From Enterobacter mori LMG 25706 (GTDB taxonomy: Bacteria > Pseudomonadota > Gammaproteobacteria > Enterobacterales > Enterobacteriaceae), in assembly GCF_000211415.1 (NCBI RefSeq), contig NZ_GL890779.1:77012-124404 (forward strand): 47,393 nucleotides of DNA. Direction: 5' to 3'. The position numbers and the translations under genes are program-made. Every line of letters starts with the position of its first letter. Position 1 is the first letter of the stretch. Below the pieces are notes generated by a model. The model was not told the DNA's origin. It made no database searches and was given only the letters and a program-made list of their open reading frames with translations. Shown one piece after another: positions 9,161 to 17,612 of the stretch.

Positions 9161-10666
9161 TCAGCCCAGCGTCGGCATGGAGAACGCAGCGCCTGTCTCC
9201 TGCTGCATTTCCGGCCAGCGCGCGGTGATGGTTTTCATTCGGGTGTAGAAGCGCACGCCGTCGTTGCCGTGGACGTTGAGCGCGCCAAATATCGAGCGCT
9301 TCCAGCCGCCGAAGCTGTGGAATGCCATCGGCACCGGGATCGGCACGTTGACCCCCACCATGCCCGCCTGCACTTCTTCACAGAAGCGGCGCGCGCAGCC
9401 GCCGTCGCGGGTGAAGATCGCTGAGCCATTACCATATTCATGGCGGTTAATCAGATCCACCGCGCTGGCGTAATCTGCTACGCGCACCACAGAAAGCACC
9501 GGGCCGAAAATTTCTTCTTTATAGATGGTCATCTCCGGGGTGACGTTATCGAACAGCGTCGGCCCGACGAAGTAGCCCTGCTCGTGCCCCTTCACGCTGA
9601 AGCCGCGACCGTCCACGCGAAGTTTCGCTCCCTGCGCTTCCCCGCTGTCGATATAGCCCAGCACCTTGCTGCGGTGCGCGGAGGAGATAAGCGGCCCCAT
9701 TTCGTTTTCCGGCGTCTGGTCCAGACCCGGCCCAACGCGCAGCGCGGCAATCTGTTTTTCCAGCCGGGTGCAGAGGTCATCGGCGGTTTTATCCCCCACC
9801 GCCAGCACCACCGAGAGTGCCATGCAGCGCTCGCCCGCCGCGCCATAGGCCGCGCCCATGATGGCGTTGGTCGCCATCTCCATATCGGCGTCCGGCATCA
9901 GAATGCAGTGGTTTTTCGCACCGCCCAGCGCCTGACAGCGCTTACCGTGGGCGGACGCGGTCTGGTAAATGTATTCCGCAATCGGCGTGGAGCCGACAAA
10001 GCTCACCGCCTGCACGCGCGGGTCGGTCAGGAGCACGTCAACGGACTCTTTATCGCCCTGCACCACGTTGAACACGCCGTCGGGCAGGCCAGCCTCTTTC
10101 AGCAGCTGCGCCAGCGCGAGCGCCAGAGAAGGATCTTTTTCCGACGGTTTCAGCACGAAGGTGTTGCCGGTAGCCAGCGCAATCGGGAACATCCACATCG
10201 GCACCATCGCCGGGAAGTTAAACGGCGTGATCCCGACGCAGACCCCAAGCGGCTGCATCAGCGAGTGGCTGTCGACGCCGGCACCGACGCTCGCCGAGTG
10301 TTCGCCCTTTTGCAGATGCGGGATGCCGCAGGCAAACTCCACCACTTCCAGGCCGCGGGTCAGTTCGCCCACCGCGTCGGAGAAGACTTTGCCGTGCTCT
10401 TCGCTGATGATACGGGCCAGTCGCTCCATGTTCTCTTCCAGCAGCGCCTTGAAGCGGAACATCACGCGCGCGCGCTTAAGCGGAGCATGGCGCGCCCACG
10501 CCGGAAACGCCTGCTGCGCGGCGGCAATGGCCTGTTCGGTTTCCTGCACCGTACTCATCACCACCTGGCGGATCTGCTCGCCGGTGGCCGGGTTGAAGAT
10601 CGCCTGAACGCGCTGGCCTGAACCGGTGACACATTCGCCGTGAATAAAATTCGCTACCGTCTCCAT
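9161..10666 (-). CDS. mmsA: CoA-acylating methylmalonate-semialdehyde dehydrogenase (MmsA/IolA)
   Basis: Converts malonate semialdehyde, the end product of the inositol pathway, to acetyl-CoA and CO2 (and methylmalonate semialdehyde to propionyl-CoA). The 501-residue aldehyde-dehydrogenase has [15 protein letters not shown] near residue 148, the nucleotide-binding [12 protein letters not shown] near residue 222 and the catalytic cysteine C281 in [11 protein letters not shown]. In place of the usual ALDH general-base Glu it has LGGAKNH (residues 247-253), which is diagnostic for the CoA-dependent MMSDH group. ATG 10666 has AGAGG six bases upstream. It is the first gene of the mmsA-iolD unit, divergent from the regulator. 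Confidence 0.95.
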   Translation of the reverse strand: METVANFIHGECVTGSGQRVQAIFNPATGEQIRQVVMSTVQETEQAIAAAQQAFPAWARHAPLKRARVMFRFKALLEENMERLARIISEEHGKVFSDAVGELTRGLEVVEFACGIPHLQKGEHSASVGAGVDSHSLMQPLGVCVGITPFNFPAMVPMWMFPIALATGNTFVLKPSEKDPSLALALAQLLKEAGLPDGVFNVVQGDKESVDVLLTDPRVQAVSFVGSTPIAEYIYQTASAHGKRCQALGGAKNHCILMPDADMEMATNAIMGAAYGAAGERCMALSVVLAVGDKTADDLCTRLEKQIAALRVGPGLDQTPENEMGPLISSAHRSKVLGYIDSGEAQGAKLRVDGRGFSVKGHEQGYFVGPTLFDNVTPEMTIYKEEIFGPVLSVVRVADYASAVDLINRHEYGNGSAIFTRDGGCARRFCEEVQAGMVGVNVPIPVPMAFHSFGGWKRSIFGALNVHGNDGVRFYTRMKTITARWPEMQQETGAAFSMPTLG

Positions 10667-10726
10667 CCTTAACCTCTCGCTGTTGATACGTGACTGTGAC
10701 TGAACACTGTGTACAGAACACTATAT

Positions 10727-10761
10727 ATGAAACAAATATTCCATTTTAAGTTGAAATAAAA
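10727..10761 (-). promoter_or_regulatory. Candidate IolR operator and promoter of mmsA-iolD
   Basis: ATGAAACAAAT (10727-10737) and a second, weaker copy TTGAAATAAAA (10751-10761) lie in the divergent mmsA/iolR intergenic region and match the site upstream of iolG. On the minus strand a possible promoter, TTAAAA then 16 bases then TATATA, overlaps them, so a bound repressor would block it. A TGTGATC half-site around 10776 could belong to CRP but lacks a good second half. All of this is pattern reading. Confidence 0.4.
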
Positions 10762-10957
10762 TAAATGATGATTATTGTGATCAAGGATGGATTTTTATGT
10801 TAACAGCCAACAACACTGACGCCGCGTGCGCTATTAAGGAATTTCGGGCGAGGAAATGACTGAAGTTTCTGTTTCATTTTTGCTGCCAGATGGATGGCCG
10901 ACATTTAAAAGACGCGGTTTTGCGTTTAGAATCATAAGACTGTATTTGGGGGATAAG

Positions 10958-11788
10958 ATGACGACAGCAACCAGCCTGAACGAACTGCAGCAGCAAATCC
11001 GCGATCGCTACGATAGCCTGAGCAAGAGGCTGCAGCAGGTCTCCCGCTACGTGCTGGATAACACCAACAGCGTGGCCTTTGATACGGTTGCCGTCATTGC
11101 CGAGCGCGCCGACGTGCCGCCCTCGACGCTGATCCGCTTTGCCAACGCCTTTGACTTCACCGGCTTCAACGAAATGAAACAGCTGTTTCGCATGAACCTG
11201 GTAGAAGAGACAGCCAGCTACAGCGACCGCGCCCGGCTGTTCCGCGAAATGGAGAGCGAGGCCGTGCCGGAGACACCGCTCGATATCCTGCAGGAATTCG
11301 CCCGTTCAAACGCGCAGGCGCTTCAGCAGCTGGCCGCCCGCGCCGAACCGGAGATGCTGGAGCGCGCGGTACAGCTGCTGACCGACGCCGACACCATCTA
11401 CATTGCCGGACTGCGCCGCTCCTTTAGCGTCGCGGCCTACCTCACCTACGCCCTGAGCCACCTCGAGTGTCGCCCTATCCTGCTCGACGGCATGGGCGGC
11501 ATGCTGCGCGAGCAGATCAGTCGCATCAAGGCGCGCGACATTGTGGTGTCGATCAGCTTCTCGCCATACGCGGAAGAGACGGTGATGGTGAGCGAAACCG
11601 CCGCCAGCGTCGGCGCGCGGCAGATTGTGATTACGGACAGCCAGATAAGCCCGCTGGCGACGTTTAGCGATCTTTGCTTTGTGGTGAAAGAGGCGCAGGT
11701 GGATGCGTTCCGGTCTCAGTCGGCAACGCTGTGCCTGGTGCAGTCGCTGGTGGTGGCGCTGGCGTATAGGTTGGGTGAAGGGAAATAA
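10958..11788 (+). CDS. iolR: MurR/RpiR-family regulator, probable inositol repressor IolR
   Basis: A 276-residue cytoplasmic regulator. Residues 1-80 form the RpiR-type helix-turn-helix domain (LSKRLQQVSRYVLDN; VPPSTLIRFANAFDFTGFNEMKQLF). A SIS sugar-phosphate-binding domain follows from about residue 120 (ADTIYIAGLRRSFSVAAYLTY; DIVVSISFSPYAEETV). ATG 10958 has GGGGGAT seven bases upstream; the open frame extends 34 codons further up, but that part has no family resemblance. Divergent placement from mmsA-iolD is the standard arrangement for IolR in enterobacteria, where it represses the cluster until an inositol intermediate is present. An imperfect 8-bp stem (11772-11800) spans its stop codon. 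Confidence 0.88.
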   Translation: MTTATSLNELQQQIRDRYDSLSKRLQQVSRYVLDNTNSVAFDTVAVIAERADVPPSTLIRFANAFDFTGFNEMKQLFRMNLVEETASYSDRARLFREMESEAVPETPLDILQEFARSNAQALQQLAARAEPEMLERAVQLLTDADTIYIAGLRRSFSVAAYLTYALSHLECRPILLDGMGGMLREQISRIKARDIVVSISFSPYAEETVMVSETAASVGARQIVITDSQISPLATFSDLCFVVKEAQVDAFRSQSATLCLVQSLVVALAYRLGEGK

Positions 11789-12454
11789 TCATTTCACCCA
11801 TATGTGATGACTTGGAGTTTTGGACATGGTGAAGTATCAATTATCATTATGTCTACAGTCATTGGTATACTAAACAGGAACGATCAAACCGAAGAATAAA
11901 ATTATCTTTTAGTCCGTCATTTCCACAGGTCAACCTTAACCGAATGATGAATCATGCGATGTCTATAGTTTACTATTGATTTCCTCTCAAATATCAATAA
12001 GCTAAGAAAGGATCGTATTTATTTTTGCTTTTTTTTATACGACGATTGGATAAAAATTGTAATCTAAAAAGAGCAAAGAGCATTAGATAAATACAATAAA
12101 AAATTTATGAAAGCATTAGCTAAAACTTGTTCAGCATCAATTAGAATTGTGCTTTAATTATTCATGCCACATCACTTTTTGTACTCACACTTATAAATTT
12201 AATACTAATTTTGTTTGCTGCATATTTGCATTAGTCTATCGTAGATATAATCATAATAAATAAAAACAACTATTAAATAAAAATTATTCATCAAACTTTT
12301 AATGATAGAACATCAAGCCCACCAACAAATATGACAGTCTCCGGTTAAGAAAACCATCATATTTAAAAGTGCATTTCAAATGATTTTTAGAACTTATTCT
12401 AAAAACCAAAAAACTAAGTGAAGGAAATCTTTTTAATTTAAACCATCTCCATAA
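11789..12454. other. AT-rich non-coding stretch between iolR and the SIR2-NACHT gene
   Basis: 666 bases of strikingly AT-rich sequence with no open frame that looks like a gene on either strand; the longest things I found are a 30-codon frame at 11807-11899 and short unstarted frames. A perfect 9-bp A/T-rich stem with a 4-base loop (12384-12405, TTTTTAGAA / TTCTAAAAA) sits about 50 bases beyond the stop of the SIR2-NACHT gene and may serve as a weak terminator for it. No integrase, transposase or tRNA is visible. Composition links this stretch to the SIR2-NACHT gene rather than to the iol cluster, so it is probably the other flank of the same acquired segment. Confidence 0.7.
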
Positions 12455-15400
12455 CTAGGATGTGATGTCATTACCCTCCTCCTGTGAAATCAAAAAACCC
12501 AAAGCTTGAGGGTTAATTTGCAAAATCGTTTTATTCAATTTTTCAAGATTATATTCACTTATACCTTTAGGCCCATTACATACTTCAGTAATATACGACA
12601 CTATCTGCTCATCAGTTAAAATACTTTTTGAATGAAATGCAACTACAACTATTGCACCTCCCATTCTATGCTTTTCATACGAATTTTCGTCTAAACCATC
12701 ATAACAACTTCGCAATAGGTCTATTTCTTCTTGATTTAAAACAGGACTCCAGTAATCCCGTTTTAATCCGAAGCAGGCTCCCATGCTAAATGAATAAATA
12801 TCAAAAGGAATTTTTCCACAAGCACATAACAATCCTTTCAAAATCTCATCAAGGATATTAAGAGGTGGAGTGTAATTGAAATCTGAAGAATTACATCTCA
12901 ATCCCCATACCCATAAGGCAACGTTGGAGATTGCCTTGTTTTTATCAAGTACTAATTGTTCAACTCTAGGAAACACTTTCGATATAATCTCATTAACTAA
13001 ATTGGAAGGCAAAGACATTGCCCAATTAATACCTGCACAAATCATTAATCCCAAACATTTTTTCTCATCTGAAGAACTACTAAGCAACTCAGAAATTTCG
13101 TTATATCCATCATCACTGAACCAATAGCTAGATTGTTTACGATAAACCGCAAAACTGGCATAACTGTTTCTTATCCATGTTTCAAAAGGTAAATTCATTG
13201 GTTCATACAAAATCCATGCTTGTTTTATCAACTCATCAGAGTATGGCCCACTACATAGTGCTCGCCAATCTAAAGCCGCTTCGCATCCCCTTGAAAAATA
13301 GGCTACAAGATTTAGTGCCTCAGTAAGTGTCTCTGGTTCAGCTTGTGCCTCTTCTATTAGGCTTTGAACCAGCCTTCCAATTACATTTGGTAATACTCGG
13401 GGATAAGATATCCAGTTTGCTTTCTCTTTAAAGTTATGACCTAAATCGACTTTTCTTTTAAGCGCCTTTCCTTTCTGCACAAGTACTCTCAAAATAATAT
13501 CACCCTGCTTTCCTGCAAGGACGGCACTCATTGGAACAATTTCCTTCCATTCTTCTGAATCAAGATAAGAATTTAATGGTTTCATCGGGGATTTAGAATC
13601 ATAACCATTATAATTTCCGTCAACAATGGCAAGGGCTGTTAAATATTCTTGAAAAGTTAAATGACGGAACTGATAGAAAGGAACCGCTCTTCCATTCTCA
13701 ACCTGATGCCCCGCTTCAAGAAGTAAACTAGACCTTAACTCGACTCGCTTTAAGAACTCATAAGGAGTATCCTTTGCATACCTTTTAATTTGAGGAACAT
13801 TTTCTCTTGCTTGCTCTAATAAATTTAATAATTCTGTTTCAGTCGCTGTTTGTTTGCCAGCCTTCATTAATTCGAAGGCTATATAAGACAATTGAGGAAT
13901 AGCTTCTTTTGTATTAAGTGCCTCATGACCTTTAATATTCCAAGTATCTAATAATACCTCTACGGCTCTACTATATAAACTCACTCTATCAGGTGGCAAT
14001 CGGCCCGCACCATGCTTAACAACTAATAACATTGTCAATAGAAGCGGATTTTCTGCTAATCTTTTCAATGATTGATTAGAAACAAGCACTTCTCCTAACC
14101 TTTCTGCATCAGATATGGCTTCAGGAGACTGCCCTACCATCAATTGATGCCAGTAATTACAAAGTATTTTTATTGTCTGAGGATTAAGAGGTGCAACTCT
14201 CCATTGTTCACAGTAGGAAGCTAAAAATGGAGCTACCAAACTAAACCCAGCTTCGCGACTGGTTATTACAAGTTTAGTTTTCGGGTATTGATCTATAAAG
14301 TTTCTTAGATTTTCAGCAAAAATGGTACGTTCGCCATCATCATGAATTTCGTCCAAACCATCAACTAAAAGAAGTACATTACCTTTACTAAATTGCGAAA
14401 TTAACGCAGTACCAACCCCTTCAAGTACAGACTGGCCACTTATATCGGGTAGTTTTCTCAACATTGTTGCAATAGGAAGTGTGATATAATCCCTCCACTC
14501 GCGGCATCTAATTAACACAGGCATTAAATCAACATCTGGTAAATTATCGTCGCTACTTGAACGTCTATCAGGGCTTGCATAGGCGACAGCTAACCGTTTT
14601 AGTAATAGACTTTTCCCTCCACCAGGTAAGGCTAAAAGAGCAATACCTTTCGTTTTTGAGAAAACATCACCAAATTGTTTAACTTCTTTATTTTTTTCTA
14701 GCCAGTTGTTTAATTTTTTTTCTCTTTCTGGGTCATCAAGAGAAATATCAGGTGGGCAGGGTAAAAGTTCTAAAGGTACAAACAACCGTTCTAAATCGAA
14801 TCTTCTCTGTGCTGTATCCATATCAGCACGAACACCTTCAATCGTCATCTGGCCACAGTCTTTAACCAAGAATTCTTTATATACAGATAAAAGTTTTATG
14901 TTTTTTTGATTTCTATTATTTTTTTCTATCGGTTGTTTCTTTGTTTTTCTTTTGCGTGATTCTTGTATAAATAAACTATTTAAAAAAGCAGGTAACTCAG
15001 TGTGAATAGCACCATAACTTACTGGCTCAACAAAACCTTGCCATTTTGGATCTGCGTGACGCATTAATATTTGTTTTTCATCTACCAATGCATAGTGCTG
15101 TAAAGAATTAGAACTCAACTGAGTTCGCAACCAATCACTAAGTGCTGAAAAATTAGGATCTGAAAATGTATCCCCACAACCTATAAATAACAAACGTTTG
15201 AAAGCACCTAATGTTCTCTGGAACAAATCACGCAACTCGTTATCAATAGTTTTCTCGTAATCTCTTATACCTAGAACACATGAATTTGGCTGCTCCCAAT
15301 GGCCATGCAAATGTAGAATACCTTTTTCTTCACCTCTGAGCCATGCGGTAGCTTTACGAGTTTCTGAAAGTAATACTGTCGATAATCCAGTCGTTTTTTC

Positions 15401-15811
15401 CAAAAGAGAATCATAATTCAATGTGCAAATTAATACGCCAGAATTAGAAATATTCCTTACTACTTCCATCATATTTTTATTAGTAGGTTTTATTTTATCA
15501 AATGACTCTGATAGCCACCTAGAATATAGATCACCGGATGGAGAATCTAGTTTCCTCCCAACGAACTCAGCAGCACTAAGCAGATCATCAATATCATTAG
15601 ATGCTAATTGATTACTCCAAAATCCTTTTTGTTCATTTGATATTTTACCCTTTACCGTTGCATAATCAAAACCACTCTCTATTAATCCTTTCCACGAAAG
15701 AATTTTATTTAAGTTGTCGGTCAACGCGATACTGCAGCCAGTACCTATAACGACAACTAATTCGTCTTTTAAAATAGACTCTTTAATATTTTCAATTGCT
15801 GAGGCACTCAT
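12455..15811 (-). CDS. SIR2-NACHT STAND NTPase, candidate single-gene anti-phage defence protein
   Basis: 1118 residues in three parts. Residues 1-280 form a SIR2-like NADase domain: VVVIGTGCS (20-27), TLNYDS (130-135), the HLHG motif whose H169 is the expected catalytic histidine, and FIGCGDTFSDPNF (209-221). A basic, Lys/Arg-rich linker follows (285-305). Residues about 385-730 are a NACHT NTPase: Walker A ALPGGGKS (394-401), Walker B LLLVDGLDE (480-488), sensor LVITSRE (514-520), helical NPLLLTML (588-595) and the NACHT-end motif FRHLTFQEYL (715-724). The last 390 residues are unrecognised and probably helical, the likely ligand sensor. The family logic is that sensing of a phage product lets the NTPase assemble and the SIR2 domain destroy NAD+. 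ATG 15811 has AAGGA seven bases upstream. The gene is AT-rich, unlike its neighbours. Confidence 0.92.
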   Translation of the reverse strand: MSASAIENIKESILKDELVVVIGTGCSIALTDNLNKILSWKGLIESGFDYATVKGKISNEQKGFWSNQLASNDIDDLLSAAEFVGRKLDSPSGDLYSRWLSESFDKIKPTNKNMMEVVRNISNSGVLICTLNYDSLLEKTTGLSTVLLSETRKATAWLRGEEKGILHLHGHWEQPNSCVLGIRDYEKTIDNELRDLFQRTLGAFKRLLFIGCGDTFSDPNFSALSDWLRTQLSSNSLQHYALVDEKQILMRHADPKWQGFVEPVSYGAIHTELPAFLNSLFIQESRKRKTKKQPIEKNNRNQKNIKLLSVYKEFLVKDCGQMTIEGVRADMDTAQRRFDLERLFVPLELLPCPPDISLDDPEREKKLNNWLEKNKEVKQFGDVFSKTKGIALLALPGGGKSLLLKRLAVAYASPDRRSSSDDNLPDVDLMPVLIRCREWRDYITLPIATMLRKLPDISGQSVLEGVGTALISQFSKGNVLLLVDGLDEIHDDGERTIFAENLRNFIDQYPKTKLVITSREAGFSLVAPFLASYCEQWRVAPLNPQTIKILCNYWHQLMVGQSPEAISDAERLGEVLVSNQSLKRLAENPLLLTMLLVVKHGAGRLPPDRVSLYSRAVEVLLDTWNIKGHEALNTKEAIPQLSYIAFELMKAGKQTATETELLNLLEQARENVPQIKRYAKDTPYEFLKRVELRSSLLLEAGHQVENGRAVPFYQFRHLTFQEYLTALAIVDGNYNGYDSKSPMKPLNSYLDSEEWKEIVPMSAVLAGKQGDIILRVLVQKGKALKRKVDLGHNFKEKANWISYPRVLPNVIGRLVQSLIEEAQAEPETLTEALNLVAYFSRGCEAALDWRALCSGPYSDELIKQAWILYEPMNLPFETWIRNSYASFAVYRKQSSYWFSDDGYNEISELLSSSSDEKKCLGLMICAGINWAMSLPSNLVNEIISKVFPRVEQLVLDKNKAISNVALWVWGLRCNSSDFNYTPPLNILDEILKGLLCACGKIPFDIYSFSMGACFGLKRDYWSPVLNQEEIDLLRSCYDGLDENSYEKHRMGGAIVVVAFHSKSILTDEQIVSYITEVCNGPKGISEYNLEKLNKTILQINPQALGFLISQEEGNDITS

Positions 15812-15831
15812 GAAATTGTCCTTTTAAATAA

Positions 15832-15860
15832 ATTATAGAAGCAAAGACCAATCAGTTTAA
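15832..15860 (-). promoter_or_regulatory. Putative sigma-70 promoter of the SIR2-NACHT gene
   Basis: On the minus strand TTAAAC (15855-15860), a 17-base spacer, then a perfect TATAAT (15832-15837) lie 20 bases ahead of the start codon. A strong near-consensus promoter fits constitutive expression of a sensor-type defence protein. It lies between the guaA terminator and the gene, so the gene does not depend on guaBA transcription. Confidence 0.55.
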
Positions 15861-15910
15861 TGGATTATAAGAAAGTTATAAAAAAGTACCAAAACTATAA
15901 AGCACAAGTT

Positions 15911-15939
15911 AAAAAAAAGCCCGCTTTTTGCGGACTTTT
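15911..15939 (-). terminator. Rho-independent terminator of guaBA
   Basis: On the minus strand GTCCGC and GCGGGC pair (one G-T wobble) around an AAAAA loop, with A-rich and T-rich flanks and a run of eight T (15911-15918). It is 28 bases past the guaA stop. Confidence 0.85.
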
Positions 15940-15967
15940 AAATATTCTGACTAGATCGGAAGCTCGA

Positions 15968-15979
15968 TCATTCCCACTC
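15968..15979 (-). other. guaA 3' end, potential attachment-site core
   Basis: The last 12 bases of guaA (GAGTGGGAATGA) are the sequence used as an integration core by genomic islands that target the guaA 3' end in several bacteria (from memory). Here guaA is complete and an AT-rich foreign-looking gene lies directly downstream. I found no exact second copy in 11789-15811, so a full att pair is not shown. Confidence 0.35.
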
Positions 15980-17545
15980 AATCGTAGCCGGTGGCTTACC
16001 ACTGATGTCATACACCACGCGGGAAATACCGTTTACTTCGTTGATGATGCGGTTAGACACGCGGCCCAGGAAGTCATACGGCAGGTGCGCCCAGTGCGCA
16101 GTCATGAAGCCGATGGTTTCCACCGCACGCAGGGAAACAACCCAGTCGTACTTGCGGCCATCGCCCATGACGCCGACGGAGCGAACCGGCAGGAACACGG
16201 TGAACGCCTGGCTCACTTTGTTGTACAGGTCAGCTTTATGCAGTTCTTCGATGAAGATAGCGTCCGCGCGACGCAGCAGGTCGCAGTACTCTTTCTTCAC
16301 TTCGCCCAGCACGCGCACGCCCAGACCCGGGCCCGGGAACGGGTGACGGTAGAGCATGTCGTACGGCAGACCCAGTTCCAGACCGATCTTACGCACTTCG
16401 TCTTTGAACAGCTCGCGCAGCGGTTCAACCAGCCCCATCTTCATCTCTTTCGGCAGGCCGCCCACGTTGTGGTGAGATTTGATGACGTGTGCTTTACCGG
16501 TTGCGGAGGCGGCAGACTCGATCACGTCAGGGTAGATGGTGCCCTGCGCCAGCCACTTCACGTCTTCCAGCTTCAGCGCTTCTTCGTCGAACACTTCTAC
16601 GAACACGCGGCCGATGATTTTACGCTTGGCTTCTGGATCGTTCTCGCCTTTCAGCGCGTCCAGGAAGCGTTTTTCGCCTTCCCCGTGAACGATGTTCAGA
16701 CCAAAGTGGTCGCCAAACATGTCCATGACCTGCTGGGCTTCGTTCAGACGCAGCAGACCGTTGTCCACGAAGACGCAGGTCAGATTTTTACCGATGGCGC
16801 GGTGCAGCAGCATCGCGGTCACGGAGGAGTCCACGCCGCCGGAGAGGCCGAGGATCACTTTGTCATCGCCAACCTGCTGGCGGATACGCTCAACGGCGTC
16901 GTCGATGATTTTTGCCGGGGTCCACAGGGCTTCACACTGGCAGATGTCACGCACGAAGCGCTCCAGCATGCGCATACCCTGACGGGTGTGGGTCACTTCC
17001 GGGTGGAACTGCACGCCGTAGAAGCGTTTTTCTTCGTTCGCCATGATCGCGAACGGGCAGCTTTCGGTGCTGGCAACGGTCACGAAGTCAGACGGGATGG
17101 CGGTAACTTTGTCACCGTGGCTCATCCACACGTCCAGCAGCGGTTTGCCGTCTGCGGTCAGGGAGTCTTCGATACCGCGCACCAGCGCGCTGTCGGTGAC
17201 AACTTCTACCTGCGCATAGCCAAACTCGCGCTCGTTAGAGCCTTCTACGTGGCCGCCCAGCTGCATTGCCATGGTCTGCATACCGTAGCAGACGCCGAAT
17301 ACCGGCACGCCAGCTTCGAACACGTACTGCGGCGCGCGCGGGCTGTTCTCTTCGGTAGTGCTTTCCGGGCCGCCGGACAGGATGATGCCGCTTGGATTGA
17401 ATTCGCGAATCTGTGCTTCCGTGACATCCCATGCCCACAGCTCACAGTAAACGCCCAGTTCACGTACGCGACGCGCCACCAGCTGAGTGTACTGAGAACC
17501 GAAGTCCAGGATGAGAATGCGATGTTTATGAATGTTTTCCGTCAT
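15968..17545 (-). CDS. guaA: GMP synthase (glutamine-hydrolysing)
   Basis: Amidates XMP to GMP using glutamine and ATP. The 525-residue enzyme has a class-I glutamine amidotransferase domain (residues 1-200; nucleophile C86 in GVCYGMQ, catalytic FHPEVTHT near residue 180), an ATP-pyrophosphatase domain with the PP-loop [11 protein letters not shown] near residue 232, and a C-terminal dimerisation domain ending in PATIEWE. It matches E. coli GuaA throughout (also 525 residues). It is cotranscribed with guaB, 67 bases upstream, with a hairpin in the gap. Confidence 0.99.
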   Translation of the reverse strand: MTENIHKHRILILDFGSQYTQLVARRVRELGVYCELWAWDVTEAQIREFNPSGIILSGGPESTTEENSPRAPQYVFEAGVPVFGVCYGMQTMAMQLGGHVEGSNEREFGYAQVEVVTDSALVRGIEDSLTADGKPLLDVWMSHGDKVTAIPSDFVTVASTESCPFAIMANEEKRFYGVQFHPEVTHTRQGMRMLERFVRDICQCEALWTPAKIIDDAVERIRQQVGDDKVILGLSGGVDSSVTAMLLHRAIGKNLTCVFVDNGLLRLNEAQQVMDMFGDHFGLNIVHGEGEKRFLDALKGENDPEAKRKIIGRVFVEVFDEEALKLEDVKWLAQGTIYPDVIESAASATGKAHVIKSHHNVGGLPKEMKMGLVEPLRELFKDEVRKIGLELGLPYDMLYRHPFPGPGLGVRVLGEVKKEYCDLLRRADAIFIEELHKADLYNKVSQAFTVFLPVRSVGVMGDGRKYDWVVSLRAVETIGFMTAHWAHLPYDFLGRVSNRIINEVNGISRVVYDISGKPPATIEWE

Positions 17546-17581
17546 TGACGCTAATTCCGAGGCAAGTGAAACAAAAACAGA

Positions 17582-17603
17582 GCGCCCGGCAGAAGCCGGG
17601 CGC
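17582..17603 (-). terminator. Hairpin with T-rich tail between guaB and guaA (partial terminator)
   Basis: A perfect 9-bp GC stem (GCGCCCGGC / GCCGGGCGC) with a four-base TTCT loop on the minus strand begins 9 bases after the guaB stop and is followed by TCTGTTTTTG. It looks like an intrinsic terminator that is leaky or serves as 3'-end protection, setting guaA below guaB. Confidence 0.6.
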
Positions 17604-17612
17604 GGAAACTTA

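Noticed and set aside
10856..10957. N-terminal extension of the inositol regulator
   Set aside because: The added 34 residues do not resemble RpiR proteins and a better ribosome-binding site precedes ATG 10958.
11807..11899. 30-codon frame in the AT-rich gap
   Set aside because: No ribosome-binding site, no resemblance to known small proteins, length expected by chance.
11917..11928. TCATTTCCACAG as a second copy of the guaA attachment core
   Set aside because: Three mismatches in twelve to TCATTCCCACTC; too weak in AT-rich sequence to call an att site.
12876..13127. 83-codon plus-strand frame inside the SIR2-NACHT gene, as a possible antitoxin
   Set aside because: No ribosome-binding site and no family resemblance; antisense to a well-supported coding region.
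15860..17548. A 562-codon open frame on the plus strand covering guaA
   Set aside because: It is the antisense of guaA; the protein is rich in His, Arg and Val in the pattern made by reverse reading of GC-rich codons and has no domain resemblance.
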